Source: Enoplolaimus lenunculus
Taxonomy: Eukaryota; Nematoda; Enoplea; Enoplida; Thoracostomopsidae
Direction: 5' to 3'
NCBI GenBank assembly: GCA_030248215.1
Contig: JASANG010002312.1
Location: 62,001 to 126,000, forward strand
DNA length: 64,000 nt
Each line of letters begins with the position of its first letter. The stretch's first letter is position 1. The position numbers and the translations under genes are program-made. The notes below the pieces were generated by a model, which was not told the DNA's origin, did not search any database, and was given only the letters and a program-made list of their open reading frames with translations. This document shows, in pieces, positions 47,557 through 59,539 of this stretch.

Positions 47557-48098
47557 ATACTCATGATGTATTAATATAGAAAATTCTCACTATTTTAAGT
47601 TTTTTTTGAGGGTTCTTTGCGTTTTTGGCAATCCACAAAGTTTTATTACTGTATCCATACATTCATTTTAGATTTCAAACGTTGAACAAGCCGTTTAATA
47701 ATAGCTTGTAGCAGTAATATTATGCTTTGAAGCCGAATCAACTCAAATCCATTATACGCACTAAAGTATGTGATTGCTATTTTGGTTAATAAAATTAAGT
47801 ATCAACGCTTTGAATGCGAATAGTTCCACAAATTTTACCCGTTCCAACTAGCAGCCAGCAAATATCTGGTGTAGGAAAGGTTCTGCGAAACTTCTGCAAA
47901 CGTAGTAGCCAAAAGTAATTTATGATGCTTAATTCCCTTCTCTCATAGAATGAACTAAGAGTAATCCAACACAATGAGTATATGTCGTAGGCCAACCTGC
48001 TATTCAGACCAATTATGAATTGACCTCGGTCAATCGGCTATTTTATATAATAGCAGATTAGTCAGGGCTAAATTGCTATGGAACTTGTTGACCAATCT

Positions 48099-48345
48099 CA
48101 CTGTAAATTCCAGTGAATTTATTTGAACTGAGAATAAGTTTAATCAGTCGCTCTGAGTGAAGACTATCCGAACTCACAATTATGCTTTGATTAAAATCAT
48201 TCTGATTTAATTAATCAACTCCCACGGAGTCAACTGAGTTCACAGAGAGAATCAACTCGACTCAGAGTGAGTTAAAGTTTACTGTTATTAACTGAGAAAT
48301 AACTAACTTTCCGTTTGAGTTGATTAGCTCATTGGAATTTACAGT
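48099..48345. mobile_element. Type E MITE
   Basis: cactgtaaattccagtgaat to attggaatttacagt. Confidence 0.87.
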
Positions 48346-48524
48346 CAAGATTTGATTATTTAGACAGACGCAATACCGTTAACCAATCAGCGTCAGTTTT
48401 ACATCACTGCTGTTTTGCTGCATTTCACAACCGTTGTTTGTCCTCGGCCTAATTGCTATTTTCTTCTAAGAGAAGATTGGCATAGGACAGACAATTGGTA
48501 ATTGCCCTGAATTGCAGATTAGCC

Positions 48525-48750
48525 CGCGACATATACGTCAAGTAAGACAAATATAGCTCATATTGTTTAACAATTACAAAGAGTATGCGTAGTACAAAAG
48601 CATTCCAACACGTGAGAGTCTCCTCTTGCTCGAGCGTCAAGATCCCGTACCTGAGTGGTGCCAGTAAACCACTCATACTCCGAGTTTCGAATTTACGCAT
48701 AAAATTAGATTTCAGATGAAACGAAAAATATTCATGTGAGAAAAGGTTAA
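48525..48750 (+). mobile_element. tRNA-derived SINE-like element upstream of gene 2 exon A
   Basis: Second copy of the 4690-4915 element: ACACGTGAGAG, GCTCGAGCGTCAAG, GAGTTTCGAATTT and atattcatgtgagaaaa are shared. It ends about 25 bp before the exon A acceptor, same strand. Confidence 0.7.
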
Positions 48751-48774
48751 CACTATATAATATTACAATTTTAG

Positions 48775-48963
48775 GTTTGCAAAATTTTGACACTGTCAAT
48801 GCATTCGTGTAGTGATACCGTGCTGACTGACACAAACCAAGACAACACTCAAGACGTTAATGCCGATTCGTGTGATATTTGGAGACCGCTATCAATCGAT
48901 GCTGACCGAGTTGTTTCTGAACGCGAGTTAACACTTGAAATTTGGGATCGGCAAAGATCACGG
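48775..48963 (+). CDS. Gene 2, exon A: hydrophilic N-terminal part of an unrecognised membrane protein (partial)
   Basis: After an acceptor ttttag at 48774 the frame is open. An ATG at 48799 gives MHSCSDTVLTDTNQDNTQDV, and the exon ends ELTLEIWDRQRSR at a donor CGG|gtactg in phase 0. Composition looks coding (acidic, low in Lys/Phe runs) compared with the surrounding AT-rich DNA. No in-frame stop separates the acceptor from the ATG, so the true start may lie further upstream. Its end phase fits exon B. I do not recognise the protein. Confidence 0.6.
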
Positions 48964-49137
48964 GTACTGAAATTTTTTTCTACAAATAACAAAGCAGGTT
49001 TTTTTGTGTGAAATTTGCTCACATATCGATAACAAGCGTCGGTTAAACCAGTTTCATGCTGGTAGTATGAAAGCAGTCAATTTAGCAAACCAATTATTGT
49101 AATTTGTTTGCTAAATCATTGCAGTACTTGAAACTTT

Positions 49138-49336
49138 GGGTCAATGTAAAGAACAGGAGCGGAACAGTATTATAAGCATATTCCTAAGCCTAAGCCTAAC
49201 GCCTAAGCGTAACAATGAGCATATTCCTAAGCCTAAGCGTAAGTCGAAGCCAAGCAAACAAATAGTCTAAAGCTTAATAGCTTACTTTATTGCAGTCCCA
49301 CAGAAAAACGTTCCGCCCCTGATCTTTACATGGGCC
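49138..49336 (-). mobile_element. Type A element
   Basis: Begins gtcaatgtaaagaacaggag, ends ctgatctttacatgggcc; flanks AAACTTTG and AAAGTTTG (7/8). Lies between exons A and B of gene 2. Confidence 0.88.
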
Positions 49337-49586
49337 AAAGTTTGTTAAAATATAACTCGTCGAAAATGGCCAAATTTCAAAGAAAATGTTTTTGAAAAAT
49401 CTAATTTTTTTGCCTTCTAAAATTACAGTTTTTCAGTGCAAACAATTGCCACCTGTGTCCAGGTCATTTCTTCAGATCACCGCCATAATAATTTAAACTC
49501 TAACTTTCTGTTATTTTTTGAATTCGTGGATGCTATTTTTGATAATAATTTTGCCGAAATTTGCCAATTTTAATAGTTTTTTTCAG

Positions 49587-49715
49587 AACAACAACGCGTT
49601 TGTTTGTTTTGTTGCTGTTGCATTTTCGACATTCATTACGTTACTGTTGGCGTGGCGAATTTTGTTCTTCAACGAATCTAATAATTCCACTGAAGCCAGC
49701 GATGTGATTGATCAG
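49587..49715 (+). CDS. Gene 2, exon B: single transmembrane segment
   Basis: Between tttttttcag and ATCAG|gtaaac, 43 codons read NNNAFVCFVAVAFSTFITLL, then LAWRILFFNES and an acidic end EASDVIDQ. The 20-24 hydrophobic residues look like one membrane helix with Arg after it. Phase 0/0 fits exon A upstream and the long exon at 61864. Confidence 0.65.
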
Positions 49716-49860
49716 GTAAACTGTTTTGTTTCATTCTTGTGTCTGTAATGATTTCTAATATACAGCATTGAGAGTAACTGTCGTTAAGCTCGGGTACAGC
49801 GAGTTATTTGTCATCGAAACGGCCACAAAAAAACTGTATAAGCTTGAGCATGAGAAAATT

Positions 49861-50062
49861 GGCCAATATTACTTTTAGTGGCATAACAGTAGATTAAGCG
49901 TATTCCTAAGCCTACGTTTAAGCTTAAGTGATGCAAAAATGTGCTCCTAAGCCTAAGCTTAAGCCTAAATCTAAGCCTAAACAAAACAATGTAATCAAAA
50001 ATCTAAACCTACTCTTTTATACACCCAGCAGAAACCTGGACGCCCCTTAAAGTAACATGGGC
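49861..50062 (-). mobile_element. Type B element
   Basis: ggccaatattacttttagtg to ccccttaaagtaacatgggc with a gatgcaaaaatgtgctccta core; in the gene 2 intron after exon B. Confidence 0.88.
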
Positions 50063-51219
50063 AACAAAATTTGTCTCAACTGACGTTTTGGTATTGTCAG
50101 AAGTATAATTTCAAAGTCATTCATGTGCAGATAGCCCTTGAGAATATGATTTTTTAATTAAGTAATACTCATCTAAACCATAAATAATTAATGTTCGAGT
50201 ATAAACATTAATGAAATGTGATTTTCACTTGCCACTAGTTTCACTTAAATTATCCTGAAAGTTTTCAGAATCGATTTTTGACCAAGGAAAACTTTAAGTC
50301 TTTTCGGTGATCCCAGCGACCTGGGACCTTAAAAATCGAATTTGTCAAAAATTCAAATTTGGGCATGAAATGATCACGGCAAATCAGGAAAAGCTCAAAT
50401 ATGCAAAAATTTTCAAAATCTGACCGCTTTGGGGCAAACGAGGGGTTGGGGATAACCAAAATACCCGAAACTTTTCCCGATGTCCAACTCCATATCCTTC
50501 GCAACGAAATTCGTTTTCACTATTGGAAACTCAAGGATTTACGAAACAGATCAATCGCTGTATATTAACTAAAGTCGATTTGTTTCCTTTAAACAGCGGG
50601 ATTATCTTGAGTCAAAAAAATAATTTTGACTCAAAAATAAAGTCACATCTCTGCCACTCAGTCAGCTTAAGTCGGCTAAACGTTTTTGATATTTGACGAT
50701 ATTAACGAAAACTTTTACACTTAAACCAAATATGTGTTGTATTAAAATTTAAATCCAAAAAAGAATATTGGTTTGTGAGCAGAATCGCTCTTAAAATAAG
50801 CTTAATTCCACAGGAAAATATTCATTTGTCAACGTACAGGTCGCTTGCAAGCTTTGTTGTTTTTCCGATGGTTAATATATCTTGAGTTATTTTAAAATAA
50901 TAAACAATCTAAGAGGTAAATCGCAGCATTTTCGTGTTTAAACAACCTTAACGATGAACCAAAGTGATTCGCCTCTTTTTATTTTAGTATTAACAAATCT
51001 GCCAATTTTGCGCAATGCGCAAAAATTAGCGAAAGCACAAAAATTTCCTTGCAAATTTTCTTTTCATAGAACAATCACGTGTATTTCATGTGAAATTGTT
51101 GCGAACAAAGGAATGCTAGAAAGTTGCCCAAAATACGTATGTGGGGGTTCTAGTTTTAATATATAGATTAATATTTTTGACTTGTAAAACTAAACCAGAT
51201 TCTTGATCAAATTTAAGTA

Positions 51220-51600
51220 CACTGCTAAAAATGGTGAATCAAATTGACTCTCTCCGAAATAGGCTTTACGAGACTATACAAACTGAGTTAAATTCGACTC
51301 TGCCACAGTCAAATTTGGCTCACTAAAGTCGCACATTTGATTGCTTTTGTACATTATGCAAAATACGTTTTTAAACGAATTGATCGCAGTCTGTGCGCAG
51401 GAAAAATGGTAAGTCAAATTGACTCTCTCCGAAACAGACTCTACGGGACAACACAAAATGAGTCAAAATCGACTCTGCCACAGTCAAACGTGCAACTAAA
51501 TGATTTGAGTTTGACTGTGACGGAGTCGAATTTGACTCAGTGTGTGTAGTCTCGTAAAGCTTATTTCGGAGAGAGTCAATGAGACACATTATTTTTTGCG
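51220..51600. mobile_element. Type D MITE, two copies joined
   Basis: A left end at 51220 (cactgctaaaaatggtgaat) is followed by a second left end near 51401 (aaaaatggtaagtcaaattg) and one common right end, consistent with insertion or recombination between copies. Confidence 0.75.
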
Positions 51601-52549
51601 ATTTATAAAACAAACAGATAAACAAAAATTTACGAATCAGACTGAAATTCATAAAATATTGAAAAAATGGTTTGATTTCGCGATTGCCTAAAGTAGAAAT
51701 ATATTAATATTGCACGCGTCTCTGGTTTGATATGTTTCGTTTTAGGAAAATTACTATGACACAACTAAAATTTAGTTTTCAGTTTAAAACTGCAGTAGAA
51801 ACAAGCTAAAGACATCACATTTCATAGTTTGAAGCATTCTCGTGCAAATTTTGACTATTACAAGCCTTTTGTCCTCGTCTAATTTAATTCGTTTCCATTA
51901 GCGGTTTCGTTGTTTAACCCCCATTTATCAACCTTTTCTCACATATCTGTCCATGTTTCCTCCAATTAAATAGCTTTGTCTTGAGCTAATTTAATATTGT
52001 CCACTCATATTCAATCGAGGCTTGCAAACCAATGGGGTATACAGGGGGTTTTCGATTTTCCAATTGCAATGAAAAAATAAACAATTTTTATTGGTTTAAA
52101 ATTAACGAATCGCAATCGGTTTATTAGCTGACATCGGGCGTTTGCAAATTTGATTCGTTATTGCAGTTTATGCCCTCTTGAAATAAAATGCTGACTACAA
52201 GCTTAATTCAACTGGGTCACTTTGGAACTATAGTTTAACAAAGTTTCTAGTGGTCACTCTGAGACGGGTACGATGTGCCTGCGGCAGTTCCTTGATCGAA
52301 TGTCTGAAGTACTTTGTTCAGGGAACCGTGAGAATTTCAATGGTTTAAATTTAAAAGAATTAAATTTTAAGTTGTCTGCTGGTTGTGGAGAGTTTAAAAT
52401 GACCGACATTTAAGATAGTATTGATTGAATTACTTCATTATGCTGGTATTGGCCATTAGGTACCGCTGGGTACTAGGAGGTACAAGGGTTTAAAAAGGGA
52501 ACATCCGGTGTAATTTTTGAAATTTATCTTGAAAAAAACGACTATATTA

Positions 52550-52690
52550 ATTCGCTTAAGCTATTTTTGGCAAGTTTTGTAAACAGTCCAACAATAATTC
52601 GGTGATGAAAATTTTTTCCAATTCCGGTTCCTGTTCCTGTTTCGGTTCCTGCAAAGAAATTCAATTCCTGTTCTTGTTCCGGCAATAAGC
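52550..52690 (+). repeat. Type M repeat
   Basis: ttcgcttaagctatttttgg, ggtgatgaaaattttttcca and ttcctgtttcggttcctg shared with 60770-60910. Confidence 0.65.
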
Positions 52691-53110
52691 TTAGCTTAGG
52701 CTTAGGTTTTGCCGTTGGTCTTAAGGTTTATGCATAGGTTTAGGCTGAAGCTTAAAAAGCTGGTCTCTGCAGTTATATTGGGCTTTAGTGACTAAAAAAT
52801 ATAACTTTCCTATCTTCTCTCGTATATGAACCATATTTGATTCATACGAAAAATGTATTAAAATATTAATCTAAACTTGAAAATTCCGTTTTCAAAACTA
52901 CACATCAAATGAGTTTGGTTCTAAAATATTTTTTCGCTTTTCTAAGTTGATATAAATATACGTCTGCAGTCTTATATGCACAAATCTGTTTATAGTTTCG
53001 ACACTGTGAAAACCTACTGTTTCATATTATAAAAGCTTTTTTCTTCATTTCTGTCTAATATTTTCTCATCTGTTCAATATAGTTTATTTTAAGGGTAGCA
53101 AATACTTAGG

Positions 53111-53291
53111 ACCGGAGCAGCCACCCCCCATTCCCCCATTTCGGAGACCGCACCCCTAAAGGTGCCCCCACCGTAACCGGTTGAAACTAAACCGATGAAG
53201 GTTTAAAATGCATCTGGCTTCTCGCTCGCGAGTTCGGCTGCCCCACCCATGGAGTGTGCGGCGAGCCCCACACCTGTTTGCACCGGCACTG
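53111..53291. mobile_element. Type H MITE (reverse)
   Basis: accggagcagccacccccca to tttgcaccggcact. Confidence 0.85.
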
Positions 53292-53540
53292 CAAGTACCT
53301 TACTTTTAATTTTGCCAGTTCTCAAAAATATATTTTATTCGAATATTTTATATATACAGGGTTTGTTTCGCAAGAAGCTAAGGATGAAGTTTAAATTAAA
53401 TTGTTGTTCCTTTTTGCGCCAGCTAAAACAAAGCGTTAATTTGCCGCATAGCCAGATCAACAAGATACTGGGATTTATGGGGCCAACCGAGTTATCGCAA
53501 CAATTTTTTCAGCGGTGCTGAGTTTACTCTCGGTCCTCTA

Positions 53541-53786
53541 CACTGTAAATTGCAATGAGTTGATTAATCAACTCAGCTAGCGAGTTGATTATTTCTGAAT
53601 TAATTTCAGTAAACATTAACTCGCTATGAGTTGAGTTTATTCTCAATCTAAGTTGAGTTGACTCTGGTTGAGTTGAACTCAGAACGAATTGAATCAACTC
53701 AAAATTATGACTTCTGACAGCCCTAACTCAGACTGAGTAATTCAACTCATTCTGAGTTAACATCAACTCACTGAAACTTACAGTGT
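53541..53786. mobile_element. Type E MITE
   Basis: cactgtaaattgcaatgagt to actgaaacttacagtg; TA on both sides. Confidence 0.9.
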
Positions 53787-54261
53787 ACTGTTATGAACCA
53801 TTCATATTTTTCGCAAAATATGCTAAATTTTAGCCTAAGCCTAAACCTGAACCTAAAGTTTAGTCGTATAGCTTTAAGTATAGCCTTCAGTTAATATCTG
53901 GTAATTTGTAAAGTTTGATGCTAAGATTTAAAATAAAGAATAACATAAAAATTAAATTCTTAAATTTCTAAAAAAGTATTCTCACACGGCGTACGAAGCT
54001 TTATTATGCTGAATAAAAAAGTCGTTTCAATAATGGACGCGGAGGATATATATTTCGCCGAATTTAGCCATAAAGCAATAGGTGGTATTTCGTAGAATTA
54101 ACGTTTTGTTTCGAAAAATAGTGCTACGAAATTGGCTATAGAATCGAGTAATGTCTATTCATGGCAGTAAGAATTTTTTCTCGAGCAAAAAACTAAAAAA
54201 AGTTTTCAAATTGAAATTTTGATATAAAAGTTTGAATCAGATTTTTGAAGGTCACTGTTCG

Positions 54262-54267
54262 AATATA

Positions 54268-54352
<85 letters not shown>
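54262..54352. repeat. (TA)n microsatellite
   Basis: About 90 bp of nearly uninterrupted TA within the large intron of gene 2. It can form a cruciform or hairpin. Confidence 0.97.
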
Positions 54353-54353
<1 letters not shown>

Positions 54354-54649
54354 TAGCAAAAAATTTGCAATTTTTTTGTAATTCTGAACTTTTAACAGAA
54401 TTCAGTTTTACTCGACTTTGTAAAGGCACAAACTGAGAGAACGAAATGTTTTATAACCAATTTTTCTACCTAGAGCTAAAAGATATTCTTACCATCGGTA
54501 AATTAATGATAAGAAAAGAGACAGTTCCTAAAACTCTGAAAGCAGAATCTCGAACTAAAGACAAGTTATCTCTTTAAAATCGAATAATGTATTAATTATG
54601 GAATTTGTTAAGACAAATGTCAATCTGAAACGGTGCTGTCAAACTGTCA

Positions 54650-54916
54650 CTTTAAGAACGTGCAACTTGCATGTGAAAGTTTGGTCACAACGCAGCTTTG
54701 AAGTTCTTGCAGCGGCAAATTATTCACTGGAATTCATGCTATTTTATTTAATTCCCACTTGCGAACGCAGTTGCAAGTCGTTTGAATTTGTTGCATTTGA
54801 TGTTTGATTGGTCAATCGGAATGTTCCTACGAAAATACTTTCAGCTGCAAGTATTTTTGTGCAAGTTGCAGCTGCGAGTTGTCGCTGCAAAAACTTGCAC
54901 TTGCAAACGGGGCTTA
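54650..54916 (-). mobile_element. Type F variant
   Basis: gaacgtgcaacttgcatgtg to gcaaaaacttgcacttgcaa and acggggctta; contains ttgattggtcaatcgg shared inverted with 31591-31715. Confidence 0.78.
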
Positions 54917-55459
54917 AAACTCCGGTTAACATGGATGATTGAAAGACTACCTGATGTTGTACTTGTTGTGATGCTTGGAAACTGTCCTAAACAGATAAAT
55001 CGGACCTAAGCTCAACATAAGTAATCGGATCTTTGTAAACGACCGCATATTTGTCGGATATCAGCGCTGACCAAGTGTAGTAATAATAGTATAGGTTAAT
55101 TATGCTTTGATAATTGAACTACTGAGCATTATTTAAAAATAATGTTTCTATAAGAGCCGGCTTATGATGGGCATTAAATATGACCTGTTTAATGTTGTAG
55201 GTCGGCAAGCCTGTTCCGGATTGATAGCCGCTGACCCTAATAGATTTTTAAATCATTCTTCAGTTTGTCCAATGATTTTGCAAGATTTACCGTCCGTACG
55301 AGCACAAAATGTGCTTTTCTACAAGTGAAAATATACGCTTTCAATTTCTGAATATCACTTTCACTCAGCGAATAGCCTTCTCTGGTATATTGAAAACGTA
55401 TACAGAATAGTTCCTGGAAATTATTAGAGTTGGATATTAGTGTTCTACCAGTATGAATG

Positions 55460-55530
55460 TTGGTTTGTTTGTTTGTTTGTTTGTTTGTTTGCTTACTTGC
55501 TTGTTTGTTTGTTTCTTTGTTTGTTTATAG
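55460..55530 (+). repeat. Short (GTTT)n tract
   Basis: Imperfect GTTT/GCTT repeats in the gene 2 intron. Confidence 0.85.
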
Positions 55531-56028
55531 TGTTGTTTATCACCAAAATTACTATTTGCGGTTAAATCAAACAAACATTATTTGGACAGGCTGTATTTTA
55601 CTGATAAGTAATTGTAAGCTAGGCACCATTCAATGGTACTTTACTTATAAGCTTTGGCCCTTAAATTTTATTGCTGTCTTTGTTGAGACCAGTACAGGCC
55701 GCGAGGGTTTAATTGGCTTGAATCTGGTGCAAATCGCAGCACCGGTACCCGACTGTGGCCCACCGAGAGTAAATTAGGCTTTACAAAAACGTATGCTAAT
55801 TGTTGAATAGCTACGATTTTATGTGAATGATTTGAATTGATCTTGGTCTTCAGCTGAATCTTTTTGTTGGTCGCGGTCAACTTGAAAAATATGCAGCACA
55901 AATTTCGAGTTAATTTCAATATTGGAATATTGGTTTATTTCAGCCAAAATTCCAACGTATATTTTTTGACTTAACCATATTCAAAGCTTTATTGAGTTGT
56001 ATCGATAAACTCAAACCGTCCCATCTTT

Positions 56029-56440
56029 GGCCTATGTAAAGATCAGGGGCGGAACGTTTTTCTGTGAGACTGCAACAGTGTATGCTTAAGCTTTAGACTA
56101 TTTTTTGCTCGGTTTAGGCTTAGGTTTAGGCTTAGGAATATGCTTATTCTTACACTTAGGCTTAGGCTTAGGCTTAAGCTTAGGCTTAGGAATATGCTTA
56201 TTATTACGCATAGGCTTAGGCTTAGGCTTAGGATTAGGCTTAGGAATATGGTTTTTCTTACGCTTAGGCTTAGGCTTAGGCTTAGTAAGCTCAGGAACAT
56301 GCTTATTCTTACGATTAGGCTTAGGCTTAGGCTTAGGCTTAGGCTTAGGATTGGGCTTAGGAAGATGGTTATTCTTACGCTTAGGCTTGGCTTAGAAATA
56401 CGCTTATAATACTGTTCCGCCTCTGTTATTTACATTTACC
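56029..56440 (+). mobile_element. Type A element, longest array
   Basis: Left end ggcctatgtaaagatcaggg. Many TTAGGC units with aatatgcttattcttacgc spacers. Right end ctgttccgcctctgttattt. Confidence 0.9.
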
Positions 56441-57850
56441 CCATCTTTTGACTTTGACCTTTACCGCAATCTCATTTTTTCAAAAATACATAATATTTTT
56501 CTCGACAAAAAATAAATTTGTAACTCAAAAACAACATTTCCGTCTTTCTCGGCATCAAAAAATAGAAGATTTTATATCTGATAAAAGAAATTGTAGAAAT
56601 AAAAATCAACAATTCGCAACAATGTCATGTTTATATCACGGTTGAATTGCGATATTTGCGCAAAAATACATATACTGCGATTATGAAACTGCAGATACGC
56701 ATAGTGGGATATGGGGAATGTACCTTTGACATAAGAAAAAAGCCATTTTAGGCTTCAATATTCGGTTTGTTTATGACAAAAAGTATTTTCAAATTCTACT
56801 CGTTCAATTGTATCGAAATCTTACAATAAGCTTATACTCCCTTGAATGAAATCACGGCAACGTCCTTGTGCAGTAAATTTGCAATTTTTGTCTATTTTTT
56901 CGACGTTTATAGCATAAAATATACTAGTTGGCTTATACGGTTTAGCGAGGTTGTGGTTGAAACTGATTGCTGTTTTTAGTCTGCACATCTTATAATTTTG
57001 TAAATTAATACCGTGTGACATTAGCTTGGAACCATTACAGAAGGCGGTATTGTAAGTGTGACGAATTTTACAGTCACCTGTTAGTATAGTTGACTAGAAA
57101 CCTTTTATACCCGTATCGGTGCAAATGATTGCATTTTCGTTCGAAATTTTTGCAGAATGTAACCCTATTTTTTAAAATATTTTGCTACGCAGTAATCGCA
57201 GTATTTATGAAAATTGAATGGAATTAAGGTTTAAAAATACGTATCTAAATTTTATTACAGTATCTAACCAGCGGTTTATTCCATGGTCTCTTGGAATTAA
57301 AAGACGTCACGCACTGCTCCGATTAATTTCGATTCGCAGGCCAAAAACTTGGGCCCAAGCTTGGGTCCGGCCCGATTTGACCCGCGAGCCTTGGTCCGGG
57401 CCGGTTCCAACTCTGGCGCATTTAAAAGCTGCTTTACAAACGCGATGAATGCACTTTTTTTTAATTTAGTGTCATCGTTTTAGTAATTAGTCTAACTAAT
57501 GATTGGAGCGACAATTAAACACTTGAAAAATACGGGCGCACCACCGGTCGATTTTGGTAAACACTTATGTCAGTTTAGGCTATTTTGAGCACAATGAAAA
57601 GTCAAAATTGTGTCATGTTATTTTGAGACAATTTTAAGCATTGTCTGGTTAAGTCTACACCAGTTCCTAAGCAACTAATCGCTTTCCTAAACGTTTTATG
57701 CCCGTAATTAATGTCATGGCACTACAAGGTACTATAAGTATCACGCAACAGTCTTTAAGCAAGGGTTTTTGATACAAATTAGCTTAGTTATTTTTGTTTT
57801 GTCTGTCTTTTTCAATTAATAAAATTTCTAGTCCGTATTACAAAAGAGTG

Positions 57851-58030
57851 GATGATGCATACTTCAACAAGGGTATGATGCAGCTGACGCTGATTGCAAT
57901 TGTATGATGCATACTTCAACAAGAGTATGATCCAGCTAACGCTGATTGCAATTGGATGATGCATATTTCAACAAGAGTATGATACAGCTAACGCTGATTT
58001 CAATTGGATGATGCATACTCTTGTTAGAGT
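57851..58030 (+). repeat. 52-bp tandem repeat, three copies plus a partial
   Basis: Unit begins gatgatgcatacttcaacaa and recurs at 52-bp spacing. The last partial copy has the reverse complement of the aacaagagtatg motif, giving a hairpin end. Confidence 0.88.
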
Positions 58031-58189
58031 ACCATGCACTCCTGGTGTTACAGTTAGTAGCAGCCTCGCTTGTTTTACTCTCAAGCTGTCCACCAGTATA
58101 TCAAGCAGCCTTTCTATCAGAAATTTCTGGATCCACCGCTGACTTACAACCTGAACACCTATTCAGCAATACCCGTCCTTGACATCAAT

Positions 58190-58384
58190 GCCGGAGCTGC
58201 CACCCCCCATACTCCCCATTTGGTAGGCCCCCCACCCCTAAAGACGCCCCCATCCTAACCAGTTGAAACAAAAACCGATTAAGTTTTAAAATGTGTCTGG
58301 CTTCACGCTCGCCTCTCTCGTGAGTTTGGGAGCACCCGCCCAGGAATTTTCGGGGAGCCCCACCCTTGCCTACTCCGTCACTGC
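58190..58384. mobile_element. Type H MITE (reverse)
   Basis: gccggagctgccacccccca to cctactccgtcactgc. Confidence 0.85.
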
Positions 58385-58571
58385 TTGACGTCTAACACCG
58401 TAGTGAAGCTTAAGTTGCTAACGTAAACGTCGTACCAAAATCTTTAGCCCAATTACTGTTTTAAACTGTTAATGGTATCATTCAGTACTTTTCAGTTGAA
58501 AAAAATTCAGAAATAAAATAAACCGTTTATTGTCAACGTTTCGGTTTAAGTTCAACTGTTTGTTAAACTGA

Positions 58572-58645
58572 ACGCATAAAAGTTTTAATTGCAGTTCAAA
58601 TAATTTTAACGCATAAAAGTTTTAATTGCAGTTCAAATAATTTTA
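58572..58645 (+). repeat. 37-bp direct duplication
   Basis: Two perfect copies of a unit starting acgcataaaagttttaatt, each containing ttttaattgcag|TTCAAA, which resembles a 3' splice site. It lies in the gene 2 intron. Confidence 0.9.
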
Positions 58646-58898
58646 GTTTCAACGAAATGGTCTGTTTTAGGCAAATTCTGCATTTGACCTGCGAATTCGC
58701 TATATTTAAACATTGAAGATGAAATTTAATTTTGAAGAATCAGGCATACTTTTCTTAATTTCGACTATTAATAAATGTGTTAAGATGTTTTGGTTTTTTA
58801 TCCGTTCATTAGGTTCACTTGTTTAAAGGTACAGCTCCTGCGATGACACCTGGCAAATGTCCGCGAGCTACTTGAACCCATGTTGCATACGCCCCACA

Positions 58899-59063
58899 GG
58901 GCCGGAGCAACCACCGCGGTACCTCCATTTGGGGGCGTGCACCCCAACAAGGGTCCCCAACAAGAATTTACGCAAAAAATTTGATAAATATTTTGGTCAT
59001 CGCAAGGTGACCACAAGGCGGAATTTTGAGGGGCACAATAACCTGCTGGCTGCTCCGGCACTG
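58899..59063. mobile_element. Type H element, rearranged interior
   Basis: agggccggagcaaccaccgc to gctggctgctccggcact; the centre differs from other copies. Confidence 0.72.
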
Positions 59064-59539
59064 ACGACACCGCTAAACGAATGTTTGTAGCTGCTCATAG
59101 CGCAGAAAATCGTTTATAAAACTGGACAATAGCTGCTATACGCATTTGAGAATATGAGACTGAAGAATGCAAGCTGTTGACGTTGATAATTTCTGTCGAA
59201 TGTTATGTAAACAAAGGCGGACAAGATACATTTTGAAAAATTTAGCTATGAAATTAAAAGCTGAAATTTTGCTAAACGCAACAGGATTTTGTGACACGAA
59301 TTTGTGATGATTTTAGTCGTTTTGTGTTTGAGCACAGATGTGTAGCAGCGACTCTTGTTTAAAAATTACGTCTTTAAGTATAATAGTTGAAGCACTATTT
59401 CTTGGTTTAATTTCAAAATTTTAAGGTGTTTTAAAAGCATTTATGTGCGAAGGTTTCCGAAACGATGCGACGTATTCCTAGCATACCTTACTTCTTATTT
59501 TATGCTGTGTATATGAACCCAGCACCAGTTTTAGGTGCT

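Larger units (their letters stand above)
30695..48774. other. Intergenic region between MCTP and gene 2
   Basis: Eighteen kb without a supported exon. Contains many type A, B, D, G, H, J, K, X elements, one type E element, and short unclassified AT-rich stretches (for example 31150-31560, 38840-39240, 39650-40240, 41020-41790, 47560-48060). A recurrent aaagctggaacgccccacat / acgtattttg motif at 32134 is shared with 14930 and 26640. Confidence 0.6.

Noticed and set aside
50265-50504. 79-residue minus-strand frame
   Set aside because: AT-rich with no recognisable domain; no splice sites in a consistent phase. It could be an old repeat but I found no second copy.
53249-53521. 90-residue frame with a possible membrane segment
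   Set aside because: Its start lies in a type H element end, and the rest has no splice or coding support.
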